A stretch of 19,368 bases of DNA, from the NCBI GenBank assembly GCA_030694835.1, contig JAUYUF010000233.1, positions 1 to 19,368 on the forward strand. Reading direction: 5' to 3'. Positions 12,409 through 19,368 of this stretch are shown here, piece after piece (the stretch's first letter is position 1; the number at the start of each line of letters is the position of its first letter). Position numbers and translations under genes: made by a program. The stretch comes from Flavobacteriaceae bacterium (GTDB lineage: Bacteria > Bacteroidota > Bacteroidia > Flavobacteriales > Flavobacteriaceae). Below the pieces are notes generated by a model. The model searched no databases, had not been told where the DNA came from, and saw nothing but the letters and a program-made list of their open reading frames with translations.

Positions 12409-15400
12409 TTATTCTAAAATATTTTTAAATAACTGAACATGAGAACTAAAGTCTTCCATCATTTTTGTGGAGTTTTTTTCGTCGTATTTAGAAGTAACAT
12501 CAACTATATTTTTATACATCAATACATTGGTTTCAATTTCATCAAACACTTTGTCTAATAGATTTTCATCAAAACGACTGTAATAAAGTAAGTTTTCTTG
12601 GAATTTACCCACTAATAAATTAGCTATTTTTCGAGCTTTTTCAGGTTTATTAATCATATAATAAGATTCTACATAACCCAAAACCATTCCATAATGTCCG
12701 TAACGTTCAATAGGCATTTTATCTATTGATAAGTCTAATATTTGTTCCGCTTTTACAAATTTATTTTCTTGAATTAAAACATCTGCCAAACGTATTAAAT
12801 TATTGCGGAGTGTAACTGAGTTTTTACGTGTTTCAATATCTAAATAAATATTAGGTTTGCTCATGATATCCCAATCCCATTTAATCATTTTTTGATACAT
12901 AGCATCAGAATCAATATGACCCATATCAAATGCAGTTTTGTCTTTATTGCTTGTTTTCATTGGAACAAATTTATAGGCAGTTCCGTCTAGTTGCAAGTAA
13001 TCTTTTAGCCAAATATATTCTTCATCATCATGACTTCCGCCGGTAAAATATATAGGATGCTTCCAATTATTGTTAGCCAAAATATCCAACATCAAGATTC
13101 TGCTTTTTGAAATCCCTTGTTCGTCAATATCTATATCAATATAAGGAAGTATAGAATCGGCATATTTTAAAGGAAGAATTTTGTTTCTTAAAACAGCTTC
13201 TTTATCAATATATAATCTTATTTTATTAGTTGGATAGGTTTTTTCTTTATGTCCATTATTGGTCTCAACATAGGTTGCATCATCGCTAGAAGCAATCCAT
13301 TTCATAAAATCTTTAATATCAATTCTGTTTTCAGTTCTAGGAACATGATAAGCTACTTCTAAAGATCCTTGTTTATAATGTTCATGAGTTAATATTCCCG
13401 GTATAGGATCAGCTTCGTAAGTTTTACGTTTCATTTGGTCAATATACCAATCAGTATTAAATAAGCTGGTATTGACTAATTTTAGATCGGTTCTGTAATT
13501 TTCAACTTCTTGTAAATACCATAGTGGGAAAGTATCATTATCGCCGATAGTGAACATAATAGCATTTTTATCACAAGAATCGAGGTAAGATTTAGCTACA
13601 AAATTAGTGGTGTATCTACCAGAACGATCGTGATCATCCCAATTTTCATTAGCCATAATTGCTGGAACTGCAAATAGTGATAATGTTACAACTCCTATAG
13701 CAAGGGATTTATGTGAAGTGAATTTTCTTAAATAATCAAAAAGTGCTAACACACCAATTCCAATCCAAATAGCAAAAATATAGAATGAGCCAACTACAGC
13801 ATAATCTCTTTCGCGCGGTTCAAATGGCTTCGGATTTGTATAGAAAATAATCGCTAAACCTGTAAAAGCAAAAAATAACAGTAATGTATAGAAGTTGTTT
13901 TTATCTCTTTTTAATTGATAAAAAACGCCTAATAATCCTAATAAGAATGGAAAGAAATAATAAGTGTTTCTTCCTTTGTTATTAGCTATATCACTTGGTA
14001 AATCTGATTGTGGACCTAAACGAAATTCATCAATAAAATTAATTCCGCTGAGCCAATTGCCATTGTTTATATCCAAATATCCTTGTTCATCATTTTGTTT
14101 TCCAACAAAATTCCACATAAAATATCTGCCATACATATAACCAAATTGGTAGTTAATCATGAAATAGATATTCTCACTAAAAGTGGGTTTTCGTTCAGCT
14201 GCTTTTGGTATTCCAGCAATAGCTTTATAATTTCTTACAGCTGCCGGATTTACCATTCTAGGTATAAATCCTTTATGTTTATTACTATAATTAGGTGTTG
14301 CTTTTTCGTAGTTGTTTACAATGATATACTTACCTTTAGTTTCATCTTTTTCATATTTGGGCTTTTCATCTACATAAGGCTCATTTTCATCTAATTCTCT
14401 ATCAAAAACTACTGAATAATAGGTGTCATAGAAAACATTAGCATCGCCATATTGTTCTCTATTATAATAAGCTAAAAGTTCTCTTGCACTAGATGGATTA
14501 TTTTCGTTGATGGTTGTATTAGTATTAGCTCTAATTGGCAACATAATCCATGAAGAAAACCCAATCATTACAAAAAGAATTGATAAAATAACGGTATTTG
14601 CTAGTACTTTTCCTTGTTTTCGAGTATAACTCAATCCAAAATAAAATCCTGCAATTAATATAATGGCTGCAATAATACTTCCTGAGTTAAAAGGTAATCC
14701 AACTGAATTGATAAAAAATAATTCAGAGGCGCTAAAGAATTTTAAAGTGTAAGGAAATAAGAATTTGAAAACAAATATTAATACTACAACCGCAATGATA
14801 TTGGCGATGATGAATTTTAGATAAGAATCAATAATATATTTTTTCAATAAAAATAAATAGACAATTGCAGGAATAACAAGTAGTGATAATATGTGAACTC
14901 CAAAGGACAATCCAACAACAAAACTTATTAATAACAACCATTTGTTACCTCTTGGAGAATCAATTTCATCTATCCAACGTAATCCAAGCCAAAATAACAA
15001 AGCCATTAAAAAAGAAGACATGGCGTAAACTTCTGCTTCTACAGCACTAAACCAAAAACTATCAGAAAAAGTGTAAGCTAATGCGCCAACCAATCCGCTT
15101 CCTAAAATGATAATTCCATTTTCTTTAGTTAATTCAGTTGAAGAGATTAATTTTCTTGCAAAATAAGTAATTGTCCAAAAAAGAAAAAGAATGGTAAAAG
15201 CACTTGCCAAGGCTGACATGAAATTCATGACCATCGCCAATTGAGTTACATCTGAAGTAAATAATCCAAAAAAAGCACCTAGCATTTGATAGAGTGGGGC
15301 TCCAGGAGGATGGCCTACTTCAAGTTTAACTGAAGTTGAAATATATTCTCCGCAGTCCCAAAAACTAACGGTTGGTTCTATAGTTAAGGTATAGGTAATG

Positions 15401-15465
15401 AGCGCAATAGCAAACACTGCCCATCCTAAAATAACATTCCATTTTTTAAAATTTAATGAAGTCAT
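12409..15465 (-). CDS. DUF2723 GT-C glycosyltransferase-like membrane protein
   Basis: This 1018-aa protein belongs to the DUF2723 family. After a first membrane helix (about residues 10-29) comes the conserved loop FWDCGEYI (D37, E40), then HPPGAPLYQM, which fit the acidic catalytic loop of GT-C enzymes. More helices run to about residue 310 and again from about 495 to 610. The rest is soluble, including WDDHDRSGRYTTNF, FTIGDNDTFPLWYLQ and a helical, TPR-like C-terminus. The human member TMEM260 is a protein O-mannosyltransferase, so sugar transfer to exported proteins or lipids is plausible; the donor and target are unknown. A CE4 deacetylase follows after 11 nt, suggesting a shared glycan pathway. 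Confidence 0.92.
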   Translation of the reverse strand: MTSLNFKKWNVILGWAVFAIALITYTLTIEPTVSFWDCGEYISTSVKLEVGHPPGAPLYQMLGAFFGLFTSDVTQLAMVMNFMSALASAFTILFLFWTITYFARKLISSTELTKENGIIILGSGLVGALAYTFSDSFWFSAVEAEVYAMSSFLMALLFWLGLRWIDEIDSPRGNKWLLLISFVVGLSFGVHILSLLVIPAIVYLFLLKKYIIDSYLKFIIANIIAVVVLIFVFKFLFPYTLKFFSASELFFINSVGLPFNSGSIIAAIILIAGFYFGLSYTRKQGKVLANTVILSILFVMIGFSSWIMLPIRANTNTTINENNPSSARELLAYYNREQYGDANVFYDTYYSVVFDRELDENEPYVDEKPKYEKDETKGKYIIVNNYEKATPNYSNKHKGFIPRMVNPAAVRNYKAIAGIPKAAERKPTFSENIYFMINYQFGYMYGRYFMWNFVGKQNDEQGYLDINNGNWLSGINFIDEFRLGPQSDLPSDIANNKGRNTYYFFPFLLGLLGVFYQLKRDKNNFYTLLLFFAFTGLAIIFYTNPKPFEPRERDYAVVGSFYIFAIWIGIGVLALFDYLRKFTSHKSLAIGVVTLSLFAVPAIMANENWDDHDRSGRYTTNFVAKSYLDSCDKNAIMFTIGDNDTFPLWYLQEVENYRTDLKLVNTSLFNTDWYIDQMKRKTYEADPIPGILTHEHYKQGSLEVAYHVPRTENRIDIKDFMKWIASSDDATYVETNNGHKEKTYPTNKIRLYIDKEAVLRNKILPLKYADSILPYIDIDIDEQGISKSRILMLDILANNNWKHPIYFTGGSHDDEEYIWLKDYLQLDGTAYKFVPMKTSNKDKTAFDMGHIDSDAMYQKMIKWDWDIMSKPNIYLDIETRKNSVTLRNNLIRLADVLIQENKFVKAEQILDLSIDKMPIERYGHYGMVLGYVESYYMINKPEKARKIANLLVGKFQENLLYYSRFDENLLDKVFDEIETNVLMYKNIVDVTSKYDEKNSTKMMEDFSSHVQLFKNILE

Positions 15466-15573
15466 ATTTGATGATGTTATATTCTGTGTGCGAATTTAGT
15501 AAATATAGCCGAATAAATTAGAGCGATTCATTCTCAAGGGTTTTTAAAAAACATTAGAAAATTTTTAAAAAAA

Positions 15574-15605
15574 TTTGTCGAAACAAAAACTTTGATTTAG
15601 ATTTG
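15574..15605 (+). promoter_or_regulatory. Promoter of tRNA-Gln
   Basis: TTTG (15574-15577), a 20-nt spacer and TAGATTTG (15598-15605) match the Bacteroidota consensus exactly. The predicted start near 15612 is a few bases before the mature tRNA end at 15618. Confidence 0.8.
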
Positions 15606-15617
15606 CACCCGGAATAA

Positions 15618-15688
15618 TGACCTATGGTGTAACGGTAGCACTTCGGTTTTTGGTACCGTCAGTCTAGGTTCGAATCCTGGTAGGTCAA
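15618..15688 (+). tRNA. tRNA-Gln (anticodon UUG)
   Basis: A full cloverleaf can be drawn: acceptor TGACCTA (15618-15624) with TAGGTCA (15681-15687), discriminator A at 15688, anticodon loop TTTTGGT (15648-15654) with anticodon TTG at 15650-15652, and T arm CTAGG-TTCGAAT-CCTGG (15664-15680). The first pair, U1-A72, is typical of tRNA-Gln. CCA is not encoded and must be added. The outermost anticodon-stem position (15643 with 15659) is a T-T mismatch. The gene stands alone with its own promoter and terminator. Confidence 0.96.
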
Positions 15689-15703
15689 CAACCAAAATTA
15701 GAA

Positions 15704-15742
15704 AACCCTTTCAAATTAGTAGTTTGAGAGGGTTATTTTTTA
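15704..15742 (+). terminator. Terminator of tRNA-Gln, possibly bidirectional
   Basis: A 12-bp stem with one G-T pair (15704-15715 with 15723-15734) encloses a 7-nt loop and is followed by ATTTTTTAT on the plus strand. It lies 15 nt after the tRNA. On the minus strand the same stem is followed by TTCTAATTTT and lies 37 nt past the stress-protein stop, so it can serve both transcripts. Confidence 0.85.
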
Positions 15743-15771
15743 TAGCGTTGTAAACCACGTAGTAATTTTAA

Positions 15772-16608
15772 TTATTTAACTAATTTAAAGGTAATAACAG
15801 GTTTTAATGCTTTGTTGGCTATATCTTCTCCAATACTACCATTAAATAGGTGTGCTAATCCTCTTCTACCATGAGTATTGATGGCAATTAAATCAGCTCC
15901 GATATCATTTGAAAAATTTAAAATTCCTTTCTCAATAGTTATGTCGTTATATATATTTAAAGTATGATTTCCAATATCAAATTCGTTTACAAATGCTCTT
16001 ATAAGCTCACTAGTTTTTTTGGTGGTTTCAAAATTGTGAATTGTATTAACCTTTAAGAGATGTAAGTTAGCATCAAAAAAAGTAGCAAAATCAATTATTT
16101 TTTGAAATGTATTTCTATTTTCAATATGAAAATTACTGGCAAAAACAATATCATCAATTTTAAAATCATCTGGAGCTTCTTTAACAACTAAAACAGGAAC
16201 ATCTGAACGACGTACTACTTTTTCCGTATTTGATCCAATTAATATTTCTTCAATACCTGAAACACCTTTAGAGCCCATTACGATTAAATCGATATTTTGT
16301 TTTTCAGTTTCTTCCAAAATACCTTCAAATGCCTTGTTAAATTGTACAATTTCAATAACATTTATCCCAGCTAAAAAATGCTGTTTTTTGAAGCGAACAA
16401 ATTTTTCATGAGCTCGTTTAACAAATAACAATGAGGTTGGTGCGTTAGATGTGCCTCCAAAATTACCAGAGTCTATTACACCTGATGGTAACTCTAACAT
16501 ATGTAACAAATAAATGTCACTATTGGTAAGTTTAGCTATTCTAGCGGCGACTTTAGCGGCGACTTTAGCCTCTTTTGAAAAATCTACTGGTACTAAAATT
16601 CGTTTCAT
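15772..16608 (-). CDS. Tandem universal stress protein
   Basis: This 278-aa protein has two UspA-type domains in tandem. The first (about 1-145) starts KRILVPVDFSKEA and carries the nucleotide-binding pattern G-2x-G-9x-G-S in GSKGVSGIEEILIGS, then VPVLVVKE. The second (about 150-278) has DLIAINTHGRRGLAHLFNGS, where the first Gly of the pattern is Asn, then PVITFK. ATP binding is thus likelier in the first domain. Tandem Usp proteins are common in Flavobacteria and are linked to stress survival; the exact role is unknown. It is divergent from rimP. An in-frame 12-bp duplication near the start gives AKVAAKVAA. Confidence 0.92.
   Translation of the reverse strand: MKRILVPVDFSKEAKVAAKVAARIAKLTNSDIYLLHMLELPSGVIDSGNFGGTSNAPTSLLFVKRAHEKFVRFKKQHFLAGINVIEIVQFNKAFEGILEETEKQNIDLIVMGSKGVSGIEEILIGSNTEKVVRRSDVPVLVVKEAPDDFKIDDIVFASNFHIENRNTFQKIIDFATFFDANLHLLKVNTIHNFETTKKTSELIRAFVNEFDIGNHTLNIYNDITIEKGILNFSNDIGADLIAINTHGRRGLAHLFNGSIGEDIANKALKPVITFKLVK
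16542..16569. repeat. 12-bp tandem duplication in stress-protein gene
   Basis: TAGCGGCGACTT occurs at 16542-16553 and 16554-16565, followed by a partial TAGC. It encodes a repeated KVAA near the N-terminus, in frame, inside the first helix. A short slippage-type duplication that keeps the helix is the simplest reading. Confidence 0.85.
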
Positions 16609-16676
16609 ACATTATCAATTTGGGTCTGTTATAATTTATAAATGTAATAAATATTTGGAATATAAGGAAGTTCATT

Positions 16677-16706
16677 TTTGATTTTATAAAATTACTTGTA
16701 TATTTG
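16677..16706 (+). promoter_or_regulatory. Promoter of rimP-nusA-infB
   Basis: TTTG (16677-16680), an 18-nt spacer and TATATTTG (16699-16706) fit the Bacteroidota consensus exactly. Transcription should start near 16713, leaving a leader of about 50 nt that contains the hairpin at 16736-16755. Confidence 0.75.
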
Positions 16707-16735
16707 CAGTGGATTTAGAGGAAACTTAAAATTTG

Positions 16736-16755
16736 GAGGGGACAGGAGTCCCCTC
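16736..16755 (+). promoter_or_regulatory. Strong hairpin in rimP leader
   Basis: GAGGGGAC (16736-16743) and GTCCCCTC (16748-16755) pair perfectly over 8 bp, with six G-C pairs, around an AGGA loop. The stem ends 10 nt before the rimP ATG and so lies within the ribosome-binding zone. TTCTTATACT follows, too poor in T for a firm terminator. It is by far the most GC-rich piece of this region. A translational control element is the likeliest reading; weak attenuation is the alternative. Confidence 0.7.
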
Positions 16756-16765
16756 TTCTTATACT

Positions 16766-17230
16766 ATGAATAAACAGGTTGTAAATCAATTAGTCAGTGA
16801 AGCGTTAAGTGAAAATAATTCCTTATTTTTGATAGATTTAACACTTCACCAAGACAATAGAATTGTTGTTCAAATTGATGGAGAGCATGGAGTTCCTTTA
16901 AAAGAGTGTGTTCGTATCAGTCGGTATATAGAGAATAGTCTTGATAAAGAAGTAGAAGATTATGCACTTGAAGTTACAACTCCAGACATTGCAGACCCTA
17001 TTAAAGACATCAGACAGTATAAAAAAAATCTACTAAGAACTCTTTTAGTTACTTTAAAAGATAGAAATAAAGTAGAGGGCGTTTTAACACAAATTACCGA
17101 AAATGGAATTTTGTTGGAAAGTAAAGTTAGAGAGCCAAAGCCTATTGGAAAAGGTAAAATAACAGTAATAAAAAATATCGAAGTAGCATTCGAAAATATT
17201 GAAAAGGCAATTGTTAAAATAATATTCTAA
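16766..17230 (+). CDS. rimP: Ribosome maturation factor RimP
   Basis: RimP (154 aa) helps the 30S subunit mature. The N-terminal domain (about 1-80) has VVNQLVSEALSENNSLFLIDLTL and the ECVRISRYIENSLD helix. The C-terminal Sm-like domain has RQYKKNLLRTLLVTLKD and KVEGVLTQITENGILLES. The usual SPG-type turn before the RQY motif is changed (TTPDIADPIKD), so the protein is somewhat divergent. I start at ATG 16766, not at an in-frame TTG at 16733: the extra residues would be encoded by the hairpin, and MNKQVV is the expected N-terminus. It is the first gene of rimP-nusA-infB, 12 nt before nusA. Confidence 0.93.
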   Translation: MNKQVVNQLVSEALSENNSLFLIDLTLHQDNRIVVQIDGEHGVPLKECVRISRYIENSLDKEVEDYALEVTTPDIADPIKDIRQYKKNLLRTLLVTLKDRNKVEGVLTQITENGILLESKVREPKPIGKGKITVIKNIEVAFENIEKAIVKIIF

Positions 17231-17242
17231 TAAATAAACTAT

Positions 17243-18502
17243 ATGGAAAATATAGAATTAATTGAATCGTTTTCTGAGTTTAAAGATGATAAAAGTATTG
17301 ATAGAGTTACCTTAATGGCAATTCTTCAAGAAGTATTCTTAGCTGCTCTTAAAAGAAAATTTGGTAGCGAAGATAATTTTGATATTATTATCAATCCAGA
17401 TAAAGGAGATTTAGAAATTTGGAGAAATCGAATTGTTGTAGCCGATGGTGAAGTTGAAGATCCAAATGCAGAAATCGAACTTACTGAGGCTCGTAAAATT
17501 GAACCAGATTTTGAAGTAGGTGAAGAAGTTTCCGAAGAATTTAAATTGATAGATTTAGGAAGACGTTCTATTCTAGCACTTCGCCAAAATTTAATTTCGA
17601 AAATACACGAGCACGATAGCTCTAATACGTACAAAAAGTTTAAAGATTTAGAAGGAGAATTGTATTCTGCTGAGGTTCATCACGTGCGTCACAATGCTGT
17701 TATTTTAGTTGATGATGAAGGAAACGAAATTCTTTTACCAAAAAGTGAGCAAATTCGTACAGACTATTTCAGAAAAGGAGATACTGTAAAAGGAATAATC
17801 AAATCGGTCGAATTAAAAGGAAATAAACCATTAATTATTTTATCGAGAACTGCTGATGATTTCTTACGTCAGTTGTTTGAACAAGAAATTCCTGAAATTG
17901 CTGATGGATTAATTACTATTGAAAGAGTTGCTCGTATCCCAGGTGAAAAAGCCAAAATAGCGGTAGATTCATACGATGACAGAATTGATCCTGTTGGAGC
18001 GTGTGTGGGTATGAAAGGTTCTAGAATTCACGGAATTGTGCGTGAATTAGGAAATGAAAATATTGATGTAGTTAATTATACAAAAAACGATCAAATGTTT
18101 ATTGCTCGTGCTTTAAGTCCAGCTCGTTTAGAATCCATGAAAATTACCCTATTTGCGTATGAAAAACCAGACGGTATGAAAGGGAAAGTAGAAGTTTTCC
18201 TTAAACCGGAAGAGGTTTCTAAAGCCATTGGAAAAGGTGGAGTTAATATCAGATTAGCATCACAACTTACAGGATATGAAATTGAAGTTAAACGCGAAAA
18301 TGTAGAAGTTGATGATGTTGAATTAGCAGAATTCTCTGATGAAATCGAAGACTGGATCATCCAAGAATTTGTGAAAATTGGTTTAGATACTGCTTTAAGT
18401 GTTATCGATCAAAAAGTAGAAGACCTAGTGAAGCGTACCGATTTAGAAGAAGAAACAATTATTGAAGTTCAAAGAATATTAAGAGCTGAGTTTGAAAAAT
18501 AG
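17243..18502 (+). CDS. nusA: Transcription termination/antitermination factor NusA
   Basis: NusA (419 aa) binds RNA polymerase and nascent RNA and modulates pausing, termination and antitermination. The N-terminal polymerase-binding domain (about 1-130) begins MENIELIESFSEFKDDKSI and contains FLAALKRKFG. The S1 domain (about 135-205) has GELYSAEVHHV and EILLPKSEQI. KH1 shows DPVGACVGMKGSRIHGIVREL and KH2 VSKAIGKGGVNIRLASQLTGY, both GxxG loops intact. It stops after a short C-terminal helix region and lacks the two acidic repeat domains of the 495-aa E. coli protein, as expected outside proteobacteria. It lies between rimP (12 nt) and infB (34 nt). Confidence 0.98.
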   Translation: MENIELIESFSEFKDDKSIDRVTLMAILQEVFLAALKRKFGSEDNFDIIINPDKGDLEIWRNRIVVADGEVEDPNAEIELTEARKIEPDFEVGEEVSEEFKLIDLGRRSILALRQNLISKIHEHDSSNTYKKFKDLEGELYSAEVHHVRHNAVILVDDEGNEILLPKSEQIRTDYFRKGDTVKGIIKSVELKGNKPLIILSRTADDFLRQLFEQEIPEIADGLITIERVARIPGEKAKIAVDSYDDRIDPVGACVGMKGSRIHGIVRELGNENIDVVNYTKNDQMFIARALSPARLESMKITLFAYEKPDGMKGKVEVFLKPEEVSKAIGKGGVNIRLASQLTGYEIEVKRENVEVDDVELAEFSDEIEDWIIQEFVKIGLDTALSVIDQKVEDLVKRTDLEEETIIEVQRILRAEFEK

Positions 18503-18536
18503 TTAATTTCAAATTCATAGGCTAAATAAACAATAT

Positions 18537-19368
18537 ATGGCTGAAAACGTTAGATTAAATCAAGTAATTAGAGAGCTGAACATTTCGCTAGAAAGAGCAG
18601 TAGAATTTTTATCATCTAAAGGGATAGAAGTTGAGGCGCGTCCTACAACTAAAATTTCAGGCGATGTCTATGATATTTTATTAGACGGATTCAAGGCTGA
18701 TCGAAAAAATAGAAAAGCTTCTGAAGAAATAGGCGAGGAGAAAAGAAAAGAAAAAGAGGAAATGCGTGAAGCTTTTGAAAAAAAGAGAGAGCATGAACGT
18801 GAAGAAGAAGAAGCTAAGCATGAAGTTGTAAAAGCCAAAGCAGAAAAACTTGAAATAAAATCAGTTGGTAAAATTGACTTGGAACCACAAAAAACTCCTG
18901 AAAAAGAGGAAATTAAAGTAGTTCCAGAAGTAGTTGAAACTCCAGAAGAAAAAATAGTTATTCAACCAAAGATTGAAGAACCTGTTATTTTAAAAACAGA
19001 AGAGCCTAAAAAACCAGTTTTTGAAAAGAAACCAGTTCAAGGTGTAGAACCAAGAGTTAAGCCTGTTGTTATAAAGAAAAAAGATTTAGTTAAAAAAGAA
19101 GTAGTTAGAGAACCATATAAACCTGATTTTCCTAAGAAAAAGGAAGTTATAAAAGTAGTTGATGAGGTTGTTGATGAGCCCGAAGATATTGTAGTAACAA
19201 CCAATTATAAAAAATTACAAGGTGTTAAGAGTACTGGTAAAACGATTGATCTTAAACAATTTGAAAAACCTAAAAAGAAAAAAACGCTAGAACCTGAGAA
19301 AAAAACACCTAAAAATATTATTAAAGCTGTTATCAAAGATGATAGTTCTAGTGATAGTCAAAGAAAAC
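18537..19368 (+). CDS. infB: Translation initiation factor IF-2, 5' part (cut by window edge)
   Basis: The first 277 codons are open from ATG 18537 to the window end with no stop. The start MAENVRLNQVIRELNISLER is the IF2_N domain (about 1-55), with AVEFLSSKGIEVEARPTTKI. After it comes a long charged, Lys/Glu/Pro/Val-rich region with a coiled-coil stretch (EEKRKEKEEMREAFEKKREH). Near the edge is YKKLQGVKSTGKTIDLKQF, a segment I associate with Flavobacterium IF-2. The GTPase domain must lie beyond the window. IF-2 brings initiator tRNA to the 30S subunit. Its place after nusA is standard. Confidence 0.95.
   Translation, partial: MAENVRLNQVIRELNISLERAVEFLSSKGIEVEARPTTKISGDVYDILLDGFKADRKNRKASEEIGEEKRKEKEEMREAFEKKREHEREEEEAKHEVVKAKAEKLEIKSVGKIDLEPQKTPEKEEIKVVPEVVETPEEKIVIQPKIEEPVILKTEEPKKPVFEKKPVQGVEPRVKPVVIKKKDLVKKEVVREPYKPDFPKKKEVIKVVDEVVDEPEDIVVTTNYKKLQGVKSTGKTIDLKQFEKPKKKKTLEPEKKTPKNIIKAVIKDDSSSDSQRK

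Noticed and set aside
16733..16765. TTG start for rimP, 11 codons upstream
   Set aside because: The added residues would be encoded by the perfect hairpin and do not resemble RimP; the ATG at 16766 gives the normal N-terminus.
1..19368. CRISPR array, prophage, insertion sequence or retron
   Set aside because: No regularly spaced repeats, no transposase, integrase or reverse-transcriptase reading frame, and no phage structural genes were found on either strand.

Overview
The window reads as a chromosomal segment of an AT-rich Bacteroidota, most likely Flavobacterium or a close Flavobacteriaceae relative. Four things point there: the family-level look of every housekeeping protein; the gene order rplM-rpsI-rpsB-tsf-pyrH-frr; a DUF2723 membrane protein and a DUF6660-like plus TonB-receptor pair; and promoters of the Bacteroidota type (TTTG, 18-20 nt, TAnnTTTG) with no obvious use of Shine-Dalgarno sites. 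No transposase, phage gene or CRISPR array is visible.

Layout. Positions 1-4301 hold a translation block on the minus strand, transcribed right to left: rplM-rpsI (start and stop overlapping), rpsB-tsf (with a leader that can fold), then pyrH-frr. Good intrinsic terminators follow tsf and frr. Positions 4448-8451 look like an accessory block, also on the minus strand: an SRPBCC/AHSA1-like protein preceded by a short membrane-protein ORF, a TonB-dependent receptor preceded by a Cys/His-rich secreted protein (a metal-related pairing), and a small three-helix membrane protein. The gaps between these genes carry GC-richer, hairpin-rich sequence unlike the rest of the window, including a perfect 22-bp inverted repeat.

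Positions 8499-11324 encode DNA polymerase I with all three activities intact. It is divergent from a small thioredoxin-fold protein that has lost its CxxC. This is convergent, with an 8-nt overlap, with a two-gene minus-strand operon: a large DUF2723 GT-C glycosyltransferase-like protein and a CE4 polysaccharide deacetylase. A tRNA-Gln(UUG) with its own clear promoter and terminator sits at 15618-15688, followed by a tandem universal stress protein on the minus strand. From 16677 to the right edge runs the plus-strand rimP-nusA-infB operon, with a clear promoter and a strong hairpin just before the rimP start. infB is cut by the window edge.

Taken together, most of the window is core information processing: ribosomal proteins, elongation and recycling factors, UMP kinase, DNA polymerase I, transcription factor NusA and initiation factor IF2. 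Envelope and accessory functions are inserted between these units. I found no clearly new multi-gene system. The best candidates for something undescribed are RNA or DNA structures: the rimP leader hairpin, the rpsB leader repeat, and the mosaic intergenic sequence with the 22-bp inverted repeat.
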